From: an uncultured Enterococcus sp.
GTDB lineage: Bacteria > Bacillota > Bacilli > Lactobacillales > Enterococcaceae
Assembly: GCF_913775425.1 (NCBI RefSeq)
Contig: NZ_CAJYIS010000062.1
Location: 1-54,153 of the forward strand
Direction: 5' to 3'
DNA: 54,153 bases
The notes under the pieces are model-generated. The model worked only from the letters and a program-made list of their open reading frames with translations, did no database searches and was not told where the DNA came from. Shown one piece after another: positions 25,950-34,545 of the stretch. Numbering within the stretch: position 1 is the first letter of the stretch; every line of letters begins with the position of its first letter. The position numbers and the translations under genes are program-made.

Positions 25950-26987
25950 GTGGCAGATGATCGTAAAGCAGCCTTAGATGCTGCGTTGAAAAAAATTGAA
26001 AAGAATTTCGGTAAAGGTGCCGTTATGAAACTTGGCGAAAAAGTAGATCAACAGATTTCCACAATTCCAAGTGGTTCACTGGCTTTAGATGTTGCGCTAG
26101 GTGTCGGTGGATATCCTCGTGGACGAATTATTGAAGTATACGGTCCAGAAAGTTCTGGTAAAACAACAGTTGCTTTACATGCAATTGCCGAAGTTCAAAA
26201 AAATGGTGGTACTGCTGCCTTTATCGATGCTGAACACGCACTAGATCCTAAATATGCTGAAAATCTAGGTGTAAATATTGATGATCTATTACTTTCACAG
26301 CCGGATACAGGTGAACAAGGTTTAGAAATCGCAGATGCCTTAGTATCAAGTGGTGCAGTAGATATGGTTGTCGTTGACTCGGTAGCTGCATTAGTGCCAA
26401 GAGCCGAGATCGATGGTGAGATGGGTGCCTCACACGTAGGACTACAAGCTCGTTTGATGTCACAAGCTTTACGTAAATTATCTGGATCAATCAACAAAAC
26501 AAAAACAATTGCGATTTTTATCAACCAAATCCGTGAGAAAGTCGGCGTGATGTTTGGAAATCCTGAAACTACACCTGGTGGACGTGCATTGAAATTCTAC
26601 GCAACGATTCGTTTAGAAGTACGTCGCGCAGAGCAGTTGAAATCTGGTACTGATATTATCGGAAACCGTACTAAGATCAAAGTTGTTAAAAATAAAGTAG
26701 CACCACCTTTTAGAATTGCCGAAGTCGACATCATGTATGGAGAGGGAATCTCGCAAGTAGGTGAATTACTTGATATGGCGGCTGAAATGGATATTATTGA
26801 TAAAAGTGGTGCTTGGTATTCATATAAAGGAGATCGTATCGGTCAAGGTCGTGAAAATGTGAAGCAATACATGAAAGAGCATCCTGAGATGGTCGAAGAA
26901 GTTTCTTTACGTGTTCGTGATGCATATGGAATTGGTACAGGTGAAACGTTAGTTGAAGAGGTTGCTGTGGAAACAGAAGCAGAATAA
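25950..26987 (+). CDS. recA: Recombinase RecA
   Basis: Strand-exchange ATPase and co-protease for LexA. The 345 residues show Walker [10 protein letters not shown], the catalytic Glu region [14 protein letters not shown], Walker [11 protein letters not shown], the L2 loop [22 protein letters not shown], and a short acidic tail. The GTG start has AAGGGAGG about nine bases upstream and gives [10 protein letters not shown]. Monocistronic with its own promoter and a strong terminator. Confidence 0.98.
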   Translation: MADDRKAALDAALKKIEKNFGKGAVMKLGEKVDQQISTIPSGSLALDVALGVGGYPRGRIIEVYGPESSGKTTVALHAIAEVQKNGGTAAFIDAEHALDPKYAENLGVNIDDLLLSQPDTGEQGLEIADALVSSGAVDMVVVDSVAALVPRAEIDGEMGASHVGLQARLMSQALRKLSGSINKTKTIAIFINQIREKVGVMFGNPETTPGGRALKFYATIRLEVRRAEQLKSGTDIIGNRTKIKVVKNKVAPPFRIAEVDIMYGEGISQVGELLDMAAEMDIIDKSGAWYSYKGDRIGQGRENVKQYMKEHPEMVEEVSLRVRDAYGIGTGETLVEEVAVETEAE

Positions 26988-26993
26988 ACGTTC

Positions 26994-27030
26994 AAAGACT
27001 TAACTTATCGAATAAGTTAAGTCTTTTTTT
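26994..27030 (+). terminator. recA terminator
   Basis: 15-bp stem AAAGACTTAACTTAT / ATAAGTTAAGTCTTT with loop CGA and T-run. Confidence 0.93.
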
Positions 27031-27092
27031 ATAATCCAAAGAAATCGCTTTATTTAGTTAGGGAAGTAAACTCTGGTTTCCTCCTTTTTAAG

Positions 27093-27121
27093 TTGACACT
27101 CTTTACTTAAGCCTTTAGAAT
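27093..27121 (+). promoter_or_regulatory. Predicted rny promoter
   Basis: Consensus TTGACA (27093-27098), 17-bp spacer, TAGAAT (27116-27121). About 110 nt of leader to the start codon holds no motif I recognise. Confidence 0.8.
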
Positions 27122-27234
27122 GAAATTGTGCGACATGCACATATGCAAGTAGGCATATTGATACTAACAATCAAAAATAGTTTATCAAAAAACTACAAAC
27201 ATAGTAAAAAAATAAGATAGTTGGAGGTGATTCG

Positions 27235-28806
27235 ATGAGCACAATGCTGATACTTCTCCTCGCTATCCTCAGTTTATTTGTCGGTCTTGGTTTAGGGTTA
27301 CTAGCGATGGTGAAGTCTAATGCGCGTCGACAAAAAGAATTAGACGATGCACAACAGTCGGCATCCGCAATTCTTGCACAAGCAAGAAAAGAAGCAGATA
27401 CCTTGAAAAAAGAAATGTTACTAGAAGCAAAAGAAGAGAATCAACAGCATCGATCCGAGATTGAAAGAGAGTTGAAAGAAAGCAAACTTGAATTAAAATC
27501 ACAAGAAAATCGCTTACTACAAAGAGAACAACTACTTGATCGAAAAGATGATTCTTTGGAAAAACGAGAACATTCATTAGAAGCAAAAGAGCAACGAGTG
27601 AGTGAGCGACAATCTCAAATTGATGAGCGAGAACAGAAGGTCGAAGAATTAATTACCACTCAGCAAACAGAGTTAGAACGTATTGCTGGATTAACGAAAG
27701 AAGCAGCAAAAGATGTGATCATGAAGTCGACGGAAGAAGAGTTGACTCATGAATTAACAATAATGGTCAAAGAATCAGAACAACGAGCAAAAGAAGAAGC
27801 CGATCGTAAGGCGAAAAACTTACTTTCATTAGCATTGCAACGTTGTGCAGCAGATCAAGTATCTGAAACAACAGTATCTGTTGTAACATTGCCAAATGAT
27901 GAGATGAAAGGTCGTATCATTGGTCGTGAGGGACGAAATATTCGTACACTAGAAACATTAACGGGAATCGATTTGATTATCGACGATACCCCAGAAGCGG
28001 TCGTGTTATCAGGATTTGATCCAATTCGTCGTGAAATTGCTAGAATGACCTTGGAGAAATTAATCCAAGATGGTCGTATCCACCCAGCGCGTATCGAAGA
28101 AATGGTCGAAAAATCGCGTAAAGAAATGGACGAGCGGATTCGTGAATATGGTGAACAAGCAGCCTTTGAAGTTGGCGCACATACGTTGCATCCTGATTTG
28201 ATCAAAATCATGGGACGTTTACGTTTTAGAACGAGTTACGGTCAAAATGTGTTAAATCACTCAATCGAAGTAGCACGCCTAACTGGTGTTTTAGCTGCTG
28301 AAATCGGTGAAGATGTACAGTTAGCTAAGCGAGCTGGTTTCCTACATGATATCGGTAAAGCTTTAGATCATGAAGTTGAAGGTTCTCACGTTGAAATCGG
28401 TGCTGAGCTAGCGGCAAAATATAAAGAAAACCCTGTGGTTATCAACGCAATCGCATCCCATCATGGCGATACAGAAGCAACTTCGGTTATTTCTGTATTA
28501 GTTGCAGCAGCCGATGCTCTGTCCGCTGCTCGACCAGGTGCTCGTAGTGAATCGTTAGAAAACTACATCCGTCGTCTAGAAAATCTAGAAAATATCTCAA
28601 ATGGCTTTGCCGGAGTGGCTTCAAGTTTTGCAGTTCAAGCAGGGCGAGAAGTACGCGTAATGGTAAAACCAGAAGAAATTTCTGATTTAGAAGCAGTACG
28701 CTTGGTGCGAGACATCCGTAAGAAAATTGAAGATGATTTGGATTATCCAGGTCATATCAAAATTACCGTGATTCGTGAAACACGCGCTACTGATTATGCT
28801 AAATAA
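27235..28806 (+). CDS. rny: Ribonuclease Y
   Basis: Membrane-anchored endoribonuclease that starts decay of many mRNAs in Firmicutes. In 523 residues: an N-terminal transmembrane helix ([20 protein letters not shown]), a long coiled coil of charged heptads (about 25-200), a KH domain ([19 protein letters not shown] near 228-246), and an HD domain with the metal motif [12 protein letters not shown] near 368-379. Length and order are textbook. ATG with TTGGAGGTGATTCG. Flanked by recA and treR, each with its own terminator. Confidence 0.97.
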   Translation: MSTMLILLLAILSLFVGLGLGLLAMVKSNARRQKELDDAQQSASAILAQARKEADTLKKEMLLEAKEENQQHRSEIERELKESKLELKSQENRLLQREQLLDRKDDSLEKREHSLEAKEQRVSERQSQIDEREQKVEELITTQQTELERIAGLTKEAAKDVIMKSTEEELTHELTIMVKESEQRAKEEADRKAKNLLSLALQRCAADQVSETTVSVVTLPNDEMKGRIIGREGRNIRTLETLTGIDLIIDDTPEAVVLSGFDPIRREIARMTLEKLIQDGRIHPARIEEMVEKSRKEMDERIREYGEQAAFEVGAHTLHPDLIKIMGRLRFRTSYGQNVLNHSIEVARLTGVLAAEIGEDVQLAKRAGFLHDIGKALDHEVEGSHVEIGAELAAKYKENPVVINAIASHHGDTEATSVISVLVAAADALSAARPGARSESLENYIRRLENLENISNGFAGVASSFAVQAGREVRVMVKPEEISDLEAVRLVRDIRKKIEDDLDYPGHIKITVIRETRATDYAK

Positions 28807-28843
28807 AAAAATCTCTCAACTTTTCAGTTGAGAGATTTTTTTA
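28805..28843. terminator. Bidirectional terminator between rny and treR
   Basis: Stem AAAAAATCTCTCAACT / AGTTGAGAGATTTTTT with a short T-rich loop, shared by the convergent genes. Confidence 0.92.
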
Positions 28844-29557
28844 TTCTTTTTTACGATAGACATAATTAATAAATTTAAAGCGATCTAAGCGATGAATCGA
28901 TTCGGTATATTCAAAACAACGTGAATCATCTAGATACACTAGACTACGGATCGTGATGACATTTTGATCTTCTGGATGAAGATTCATCAATGAACGGAAT
29001 TCTTTACTGACAGGATCGACTGTAATTTCACGCCTAGCAAAAGCGATAGATAAGTTTAATTCATTCTCAAAATAATCATAAATCGACTCCTCAGCTTGTT
29101 CTAAAGAAACATTAGGAATGATACTTTGTAATAGATAGTCTTTATCTAAAATAACAACTTCTTTATTGATACGTCTTTGGCGGATCAATCTCCACACAGG
29201 AGCGTCTAGAGGCCAGTTTGTTGCTTCGTGGATCCGTTTGGAAACTTTTGTTAGTGTGATCTCAACTACACTGGTTTCACTTGGAATACTTTGAGCATCT
29301 TGTAATTCTTTATAACTCGCTAAACCAGATATTGGAAAATCCATCCGGTTTGTGTCGAGTACGATAGATCCTTTTCCTTGTTTCTTTTGGATATAACCTG
29401 CATTTAATAAAAGTTGTAAAGCTTTACGAACAGTCTCACGTGAAACACCATATAGTTTGATTAGCTGATTTTCACTAGGCAACAAGGTGTGTGCGGGATA
29501 TTCATTAGCTAATATTTTTTGTTCTAGATCTAAAAATATTTCTTTGAATTTATTCAC
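28841..29557 (-). CDS. treR: Trehalose operon repressor TreR (GntR family)
   Basis: GntR-type repressor sensing trehalose-6-phosphate in relatives. The start is GTG 29557, preceded by AAGGAG; the open frame continues 16 codons further upstream but without a binding site. The 238 residues equal the length of B. subtilis TreR, with the winged helix LLPSENQLIKLYGVSRETVRKALQ, GKGSIVLD, the TreR-typical FPISGLASYKELQDA and the UTRA effector domain ending YTESIHRLDRFKFINYVYR. No trehalose PTS or phosphotrehalase gene is in the window, so its targets lie elsewhere; a TreR-like palindrome lies upstream of its own gene. Confidence 0.87.
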   Translation of the reverse strand: MNKFKEIFLDLEQKILANEYPAHTLLPSENQLIKLYGVSRETVRKALQLLLNAGYIQKKQGKGSIVLDTNRMDFPISGLASYKELQDAQSIPSETSVVEITLTKVSKRIHEATNWPLDAPVWRLIRQRRINKEVVILDKDYLLQSIIPNVSLEQAEESIYDYFENELNLSIAFARREITVDPVSKEFRSLMNLHPEDQNVITIRSLVYLDDSRCFEYTESIHRLDRFKFINYVYRKKE

Positions 29558-29682
29558 TCTATTTCTCCTTTTTGAAACAAAACTACCGACAGATCTACCA
29601 TTCAAATGAAGAGCAAGACCGATATATGAGTAATCTCCTGTTAAGGTGGGGCTTCTGCTCTGATTTTAGTGCACTTTTTCTT

Positions 29683-29698
29683 ACTTGTCTAGACATGT
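29683..29698. promoter_or_regulatory. TreR-like operator upstream of treR
   Basis: ACTTGTCTAGACATGT, with perfect core TGTCTAGACA (29686-29695), similar to TTGTATATACAA-type TreR sites. Suggests autoregulation. Confidence 0.5.
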
Positions 29699-29717
29699 TT
29701 AGGATTTATTTAAAAAT

Positions 29718-29732
29718 ATGAAAGCGTTATTA
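29718..29732 (+). promoter_or_regulatory. cre-like site between treR and ispE
   Basis: ATGAAAGCGTTATTA matches the cre consensus with one mismatch (T for C at position 14). Confidence 0.45.
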
Positions 29733-29773
29733 ATTTTGAGGATACAAGGAATTGATAAGAAATACAACTTAAA

Positions 29774-29804
29774 TTGAGATAGTTTTTGAAAAATCTGATA
29801 TGAT
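29774..29804 (+). promoter_or_regulatory. Predicted ispE promoter
   Basis: Extended -10 TGATATGAT (TATGAT 29799-29804) with a weakly spaced TTGAGA (29774-29779, 19-bp spacer). Confidence 0.5.
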
Positions 29805-29837
29805 AGAAAAAATAGAAACTATAATAAGGTGAGGTAT

Positions 29838-30689
29838 ATGGAGATTTTCGAAAAGGCCCCAGCGAAGATTAATCTCGGACTAGACGTATTATATAAGCGA
29901 ACGGATGGTTATCATGAACTCGAGATGATCATGGCAAGTGTAGATTTGGCTGATCGTTTAACATTTGAACGCTTGGATGAAGATAAGATCATATTGGAAA
30001 CCAATAAAGCATTCTTACCTTTAGACAAGCGCAATAATGTTTACCAAGCAGCAGAAAAAATCAAGCGACGCTATGGTATCACTGATGGTGTTAAAATTTC
30101 TGTTCAAAAAGCGATCCCTGTCTCAGCTGGACTTGGTGGTGGTAGTTCAGATTGTGCGGCAACATTACGTGGCTTAAATCGTTTATTCGACTTAAATCTT
30201 TCAATGGAAGAAATGATTCAAATTGGTGTCGAAATTGGAACAGATGTACCGTTTTGCCTACATGGATCAACAGCTCACATTCTAGGGAAAGGTGAAATCG
30301 TACAGACGTTACCGTCGATGCCAGCAAGTTGGGTTGTGCTTGTTAAGCCCAAGATCAGTGTATCGACGCGTAAAATTTTTCAGCAAGTAGAGTTAGAGCA
30401 ACTCCATCATCCTGATATGTCGCGCTTGAAGCAAGCAATCGAACAGCAAAATTATGCTGAAATGGTTGCTTCGATGGGAAATAGTTTAGAGAGCATCACG
30501 ATTCCTCGTTATCCCGTTGTGCAACAAATCAAAGATCGAATGATGAGTTATGGTGCGGATATTGCCTTGATGAGTGGAAGTGGACCGACTGTTTTTGCAT
30601 TATGCCAAAAGCAATCTCGGGCACAAAGAATCGTCAATGCACTCAAAGGGTTTTGCGATGAGGTATATTTGGTTCGTACACTACATTGA
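29838..30689 (+). CDS. ispE: 4-diphosphocytidyl-2-C-methyl-D-erythritol kinase
   Basis: GHMP kinase of the MEP isoprenoid pathway. The 283 residues contain the N-terminal KAPAKINLGLDVL, the ATP-binding glycine loop PVSAGLGGGSSDCAA near 91-105, and the C-terminal ALMSGSGPTVFAL. The start is taken as ATG 29838 after AAGGTGAGG; the in-frame GTG at 29829 is within that site. Enterococci generally make isoprenoids by the mevalonate route, and IspE homologues are retained beside purR in many such genomes, so the in vivo role may differ from the named reaction. Confidence 0.88.
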   Translation: MEIFEKAPAKINLGLDVLYKRTDGYHELEMIMASVDLADRLTFERLDEDKIILETNKAFLPLDKRNNVYQAAEKIKRRYGITDGVKISVQKAIPVSAGLGGGSSDCAATLRGLNRLFDLNLSMEEMIQIGVEIGTDVPFCLHGSTAHILGKGEIVQTLPSMPASWVVLVKPKISVSTRKIFQQVELEQLHHPDMSRLKQAIEQQNYAEMVASMGNSLESITIPRYPVVQQIKDRMMSYGADIALMSGSGPTVFALCQKQSRAQRIVNALKGFCDEVYLVRTLH

Positions 30690-30722
30690 GAAGCTATCCT
30701 TCAAGCAAGGATAGCTTCTTTT
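30690..30722 (+). terminator. ispE terminator
   Basis: 12-bp stem GAAGCTATCCTT / AAGGATAGCTTC, 5-nt loop, TTTT. Confidence 0.85.
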
Positions 30723-30797
30723 ATATGTATTGATATTCCGATGTTTTCCGATTTAGTAGTGAAATTCGTTCCTAAATCAGAAATTATAGCGTAATCG

Positions 30798-30826
30798 TTG
30801 ACGAAACAGCAATCCTCTGATAAATT
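30798..30826 (+). promoter_or_regulatory. Promoter of adcACB
   Basis: TTGACG (30798-30803), 17-bp spacer, TAAATT (30821-30826). Same spacing and -10 as the promoter of the second Zur-box operon at 38951. Confidence 0.7.
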
Positions 30827-30838
30827 ATTCTTTGCGTT

Positions 30839-30859
30839 AAATCGTAAAAATTCCGATTT
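30839..30859. promoter_or_regulatory. Zur box of the zinc importer operon
   Basis: AAATCG (30839-30844), nine bases TAAAAATTC, CGATTT (30854-30859): the B. subtilis-type Zur box, just downstream of the predicted start site and before the adcA ribosome binding site. Confidence 0.85.
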
Positions 30860-30880
30860 ATAAAAAAGTGAGGAAAGAAA

Positions 30881-31810
30881 ATGAAATACATAAAAAGAAC
30901 AGCAATGCTAATTGCCGGATTAGGATTATTTTTAGCTGGATGCAGTCAGTCAAACACTGCTAAAGATCAAGCAAAATCAGATAAGATCCAAGCGATTGCA
31001 ACATTTTACCCAATGTACGAGTTTACAAAGGAAGTATTAGGTGATGAAGGTGATGTTAGTTTACTGATTCCAGCGGGGACTGAACCACATGATTATGAAC
31101 CTAGTGCTAAAGATATGGCAAAAATCGCTCAGTCAGATGTTTTTGTATACAACAGTCAAGATTTGGAGAGTTGGGTAACGAGCGCACAAAAAAATTTAGA
31201 TCCAAAACATACATTGGTGATCGAAGCAACTTCAACGATTGCTTTAGAAACAGAGGATGACCATGAGTCAACAGATGGACACGATCATGAACACGATCCT
31301 CACGTTTGGACGGATCCAGTACTAGCAGTAAAAGAAGTTGAAGAGATAAAGACACGGTTAAGTGCACAGTATCCAGAGAAGAAAACGATTTTCGAAAAAA
31401 ATGCTGAAGCCTATATCGATGAATTAGAACAATTGAATACAAAATATGAAGAAGCATTCAAAGGAGCAACACATCGCACTTTTGTGACGCAACATGCGGC
31501 ATTTAGTTATCTTGCTCATCAATATGATTTGACACAAGAGTCCATTACAGGTATATCAGCAGAACAGGAGCCTTCGCCAAGCCGTTTAGCAGAATTGAAA
31601 ACATATGTTAAAGATCATGATGTACGCGTGATTTATTTTGAAGAAAATGCATCGTCTAAAGTTGCTGAAACGTTATCTACTGAAACTGGAGTAGAACTTG
31701 CAGTTTTAAACCCGTTAGAAAGTTTAACACAGAAACAAATGGATGATGGCGAGACCTATATTAGTATTATGGAACAAAATTTAGAAGCATTGAAAAAAAG
31801 TATTTATTAA
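30881..31810 (+). CDS. adcA: Zinc-binding lipoprotein AdcA (single domain)
   Basis: Extracellular zinc-capturing component of the AdcACB importer. The signal peptide has lipobox LAGC with Cys21. The cluster A-1 binding protein has likely ligands His70 (EPHDYEPS), His141 (DPHVWTDP), His205 (TQHAAFSYL) and Glu280 (NPLES). A His/Asp-rich loop near 127-139 (DDHESTDGHDHEH) marks zinc rather than manganese specificity. The 309 residues end without the ZinT domain found in the paralogue at 40147. A Zur box precedes it. ATG with GTGAGGAAAG. Followed by adcC after 12 bases. Confidence 0.94.
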   Translation: MKYIKRTAMLIAGLGLFLAGCSQSNTAKDQAKSDKIQAIATFYPMYEFTKEVLGDEGDVSLLIPAGTEPHDYEPSAKDMAKIAQSDVFVYNSQDLESWVTSAQKNLDPKHTLVIEATSTIALETEDDHESTDGHDHEHDPHVWTDPVLAVKEVEEIKTRLSAQYPEKKTIFEKNAEAYIDELEQLNTKYEEAFKGATHRTFVTQHAAFSYLAHQYDLTQESITGISAEQEPSPSRLAELKTYVKDHDVRVIYFEENASSKVAETLSTETGVELAVLNPLESLTQKQMDDGETYISIMEQNLEALKKSIY

Positions 31811-31822
31811 GGAGAGTGTAGT

Positions 31823-32503
31823 ATGCGTTATATCGAAGTGCAAAATTTAACTTTTTATTATGACGATGAACCCGTTCTCTCAGATATTAGCTATCATGTA
31901 GATAGTGGAGAATTTGTCATTTTAACTGGTGAAAATGGTGCAGCAAAATCGACTCTCGTCCGCTCTACGTTAGGATTATTAAAACCAGCACAAGGAAAAG
32001 TCACGATTGCTAAAGAAAATGTCGCGGGAAATAAATTAAGTATCGGGTATATTCCTCAACAAATTGCTTCATACAACGTAGGCTTTCCAAGTACGGTATT
32101 AGAGCTCGTTCAGTCTGGTCGTTATCCACGTGGACGCTGGTTTAAACGTTTGACAGAACGTGATCATCAACACGTTAGAAAAGCTTTAGAAGCAGTTGGT
32201 ATGTGGGATATGCGTCATAAACGTGTAGGTGCGTTATCTGGTGGTCAAAAGCAACGAATTAGTTTAGCAAGAATGTTTGCAACAGATCCTGATTTATTTG
32301 TACTGGATGAACCAACGACGGGGATGGACGATCAATCTAGACAAGAATTTTACCGTTTATTACGACATAGTGCCCATCAGCATCAAAAAGCGATTTTAAT
32401 GATCACGCACGATCACGAAGATATTCAAGCTTATGCGGATCGACATATTCATTTAGTTAGAAAGGAGGGGACTCCATGGCGTTGCTTTCACTTGAATTCA
32501 TGA
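31823..32503 (+). CDS. adcC: Zinc ABC transporter ATP-binding protein AdcC
   Basis: Cytosolic ATPase energising zinc import. The 226 residues show Walker [10 protein letters not shown] near 38-46, where the glycine before the lysine is Ala (I recall this variant in streptococcal AdcC, so it is probably family-typical), the Q-loop IPQQI, signature LSGGQKQR, Walker [13 protein letters not shown] and the switch His ITHDHED. The tail PWRCFHLNS overlaps the start of adcB by 28 bases. Middle gene of adcA-adcC-adcB. Confidence 0.94.
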   Translation: MRYIEVQNLTFYYDDEPVLSDISYHVDSGEFVILTGENGAAKSTLVRSTLGLLKPAQGKVTIAKENVAGNKLSIGYIPQQIASYNVGFPSTVLELVQSGRYPRGRWFKRLTERDHQHVRKALEAVGMWDMRHKRVGALSGGQKQRISLARMFATDPDLFVLDEPTTGMDDQSRQEFYRLLRHSAHQHQKAILMITHDHEDIQAYADRHIHLVRKEGTPWRCFHLNS

Positions 32504-33321
32504 GAAAAGCTTTTTTAGCCGCAATTTTTATTGCAGGAATTGCTCCGATGCTTGGTGTCTTTCTAGTATTACGTCGTCAGTCATTGATGGCCGACACATT
32601 ATCACATGTTTCATTAGCAGGGGTAGCTTTAGGATTTGTTTTAAATCTTAATCCGACGTTTACTACATTGATCGTTGTAGTGATTGCAGCAGTTATCTTG
32701 GAATACTTACGCACGATCTATCGGACGTATTCTGAAATCTCGATTGCTATTTTAATGGCTGGGGGATTAGCATTAGCGCTCGTCCTTATGAATCTAAATG
32801 GTGGAAATTCAGCAGTGAGTGTTCAATCGTACTTATTTGGGTCGATCGTAACGATCACAACATCACAGCTTTACTTTTTAGGTGGTCTATGTTTGTTATT
32901 GGTCTTGATGTTTCTTTTCTTCAGACGACCAATGTATGTTTTAACATTTGATGAGGATACGGCTGAAGTTGACGGCTTACCCGTGCGCATCATGTCGATG
33001 TGCTTTAATATTCTTACAGGGATTGCTATTGCGGTAATGATCCCAATCGCAGGTGCGCTATTGATCTCAGCAATCATGGTACTACCTGCAGCGATTAGTA
33101 TGAAACTGGGTAAAAGTTTTTCGGCTGTACTATTAATTAGTGTCATTGTAGGGCTTTTTGGAATGCTGAGTGGTCTGACAGGATCATTTTATTTGGATAC
33201 ACCTCCTGGTGCGACGATCACATTGGTATTTATTGCTTTGTTTTTAGTGGTTCAAATCATTCGTACACTCGTTGTACGATTTCAAATTCAAAAACAAAGA
33301 AAATTTCATGAAAAACCATAG
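32476..33321 (+). CDS. adcB: Zinc ABC transporter permease AdcB
   Basis: Membrane subunit of the zinc importer, 281 residues with about eight to nine hydrophobic segments. The family motif [21 protein letters not shown] at the first cytosolic loop, [15 protein letters not shown]-like segment and the conserved [14 protein letters not shown] near the C-terminus are present. The ATG lies inside adcC, 28 bases before its stop, with AAGGAGGGG just upstream, which indicates coupled synthesis of the two subunits. A strong terminator follows. Confidence 0.94.
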   Translation: MALLSLEFMRKAFLAAIFIAGIAPMLGVFLVLRRQSLMADTLSHVSLAGVALGFVLNLNPTFTTLIVVVIAAVILEYLRTIYRTYSEISIAILMAGGLALALVLMNLNGGNSAVSVQSYLFGSIVTITTSQLYFLGGLCLLLVLMFLFFRRPMYVLTFDEDTAEVDGLPVRIMSMCFNILTGIAIAVMIPIAGALLISAIMVLPAAISMKLGKSFSAVLLISVIVGLFGMLSGLTGSFYLDTPPGATITLVFIALFLVVQIIRTLVVRFQIQKQRKFHEKP

Positions 33322-33328
33322 TTTTATG

Positions 33329-33360
33329 AGCGAGAAACGAAAATTTCTCGCTATTTTTTT
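33329..33360 (+). terminator. adcACB terminator
   Basis: 9-bp stem AGCGAGAAA / TTTCTCGCT, 6-nt loop, A then seven T. Confidence 0.88.
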
Positions 33361-33374
33361 ATCTTTATTTCATT

Positions 33375-33418
33375 ATTTACGAACGTTTTTCTGATAATAT
33401 TAGAAAATACTCGTAAAA
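33375..33418. promoter_or_regulatory. Inverted pair of PurBox-like sites before purR
   Basis: ATTTACGAACGTT (33375-33387, plus) and TTTTACGAGTATT (33406-33418, minus) face each other, 18 bp apart, as PurR-bound box pairs do (consensus around CCGAAC). The second overlaps the -35 position of TATAAT (33434-33439). Points to autoregulation. Confidence 0.65.
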
Positions 33419-33475
33419 ATTAGTAAAAGACTATATAATGAGGAAAAATAGAAAATAAAAAGGGGCAAAAAACAA

Positions 33476-34300
33476 ATGAAAGTGCGTCGCAGTGAGCGAT
33501 TGATCGATATGACCCATTACTTGTTGGATCATCCACATGAATTAATCTCATTAACATTTTTCGCAAAACGCTATGATTCAGCTAAATCATCAATTAGCGA
33601 AGATCTAGCTATCGTAAAAAAAACGTTTAATCAAAGAGGAACAGGGATTTTAGAAACGATTCCAGGAGCTGCTGGAGGAGTAAAATTTATCCCAACGATC
33701 ACTAAAGAAGAAACGAAAGGTTATTTGAAAGAACTAGCTAATCGTCTATCTGATCAAACACGCTTATTACCCGGTGGCTACGTTTATTTATCTGACCTTT
33801 TAGGGGAACCAGAATTATTGCGTCAAGTAGGTCGGATCATCGCTTCAAAATATTTAGGACAAGAAATCGATGCCGTGATGACTGTCGCAACTAAGGGGGT
33901 TCCGATTGCTCAGGCGGTATCTTATTATTTGAATGTACCTTTTGTTATTGTACGTCGAGACTCAAAAATTACAGAGGGTTCCACTGTTAGCGTCAACTAT
34001 GTATCTGGTTCTTCTGAACGTATCGAAAAAATGGAATTATCTAAACGTAGCTTAAAACGTGGCTCGCGTGTCCTTGTAGTAGATGATTTCATGAAAGGCG
34101 GCGGAACGATCAACGGGATGCAAGGTTTGATCGAAGAATTTGAAGCCGAGCTAGTAGGAGTTACTGTTTTTGCAGAAGCGAACTTTAAGGGAGATCGTGC
34201 GGTAACTGACTATACATCTTTATTGTATGTCGAAGATGTAGATACACAGACCAAATCGATCTCTGTCGTACCAGGGAATTATTTTAACGAGCTAGACTAA
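33476..34300 (+). CDS. purR: Purine operon regulator PurR
   Basis: Bacillus-type PurR: winged-helix repressor or activator fused to a phosphoribosyltransferase fold that senses PRPP. In 274 residues: N-terminal HTH (RSERLIDMTHYLL; KRYDSAKSSISEDLAIVK), and a C-terminal PRT domain with the PRPP loop VLVVDDFMKGGGTINGM near 196-212 and VNYVSGSSERIEKMELSK. Length matches the family. Inverted PurBox-like motifs lie in its promoter. The ispE-adc-purR-glmU-prs order is as in E. faecalis; prs downstream supplies the PRPP that PurR senses. Confidence 0.95.
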   Translation: MKVRRSERLIDMTHYLLDHPHELISLTFFAKRYDSAKSSISEDLAIVKKTFNQRGTGILETIPGAAGGVKFIPTITKEETKGYLKELANRLSDQTRLLPGGYVYLSDLLGEPELLRQVGRIIASKYLGQEIDAVMTVATKGVPIAQAVSYYLNVPFVIVRRDSKITEGSTVSVNYVSGSSERIEKMELSKRSLKRGSRVLVVDDFMKGGGTINGMQGLIEEFEAELVGVTVFAEANFKGDRAVTDYTSLLYVEDVDTQTKSISVVPGNYFNELD

Positions 34301-34314
34301 AAAAGCAACTGTGA

Positions 34315-34411
34315 TAGAAGTGGATAATCCAAGAAATAAGTTGGTTCATTCTGCTAGCAGTATTCTATATTTGGGTACTGTTTTGACTGGTCTTTAAAGG
34401 AGCCACTTCTA
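34315..34411 (+). other. Structured intergenic element between purR and glmU
   Basis: Perfect 9-bp closing arms TAGAAGTGG (34315-34323) / CCACTTCTA (34403-34411). Inside are CCAA/TTGG arms (34329-34344) and the palindrome CTGCTAGCAG (34351-34360). Directly downstream of purR and upstream of an intrinsic terminator. I recognise no known riboswitch class. Confidence 0.4.
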
Positions 34412-34433
34412 AAACATTGTCGATTTATTTTTA

Positions 34434-34468
34434 GGGGGTGTGACAGACTTTTGTCATATCCTCTTTTT
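34434..34468 (+). terminator. Terminator after purR
   Basis: 12-bp stem GGGGGTGTGACA / TGTCATATCCTC, allowing three G-U pairs, followed by TTTTT. Confidence 0.75.
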
Positions 34469-34483
34469 GTTCACTAAAAGCGT

Positions 34484-34512
34484 TTGAAAAAGAATATGAA
34501 TTGAGCTACACT
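34484..34512 (+). promoter_or_regulatory. glmU promoter
   Basis: TTGAAA (34484-34489), 17-bp spacer, TACACT (34507-34512). Confidence 0.65.
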
Positions 34513-34545
34513 TAAACGAGAAAATAAGGAATTGGAGTGAATTAC

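Noticed and set aside
31873-31980. AdcC P-loop GENGAAKST as an inactivating mutation
   Set aside because: The lysine and serine are intact and the Ala variant is, to my recollection, normal in AdcC proteins.
34473-34490. cre site at AAAAGCGTTTGAAA before glmU
   Set aside because: It lacks the required TG at positions 2-3 on either strand.
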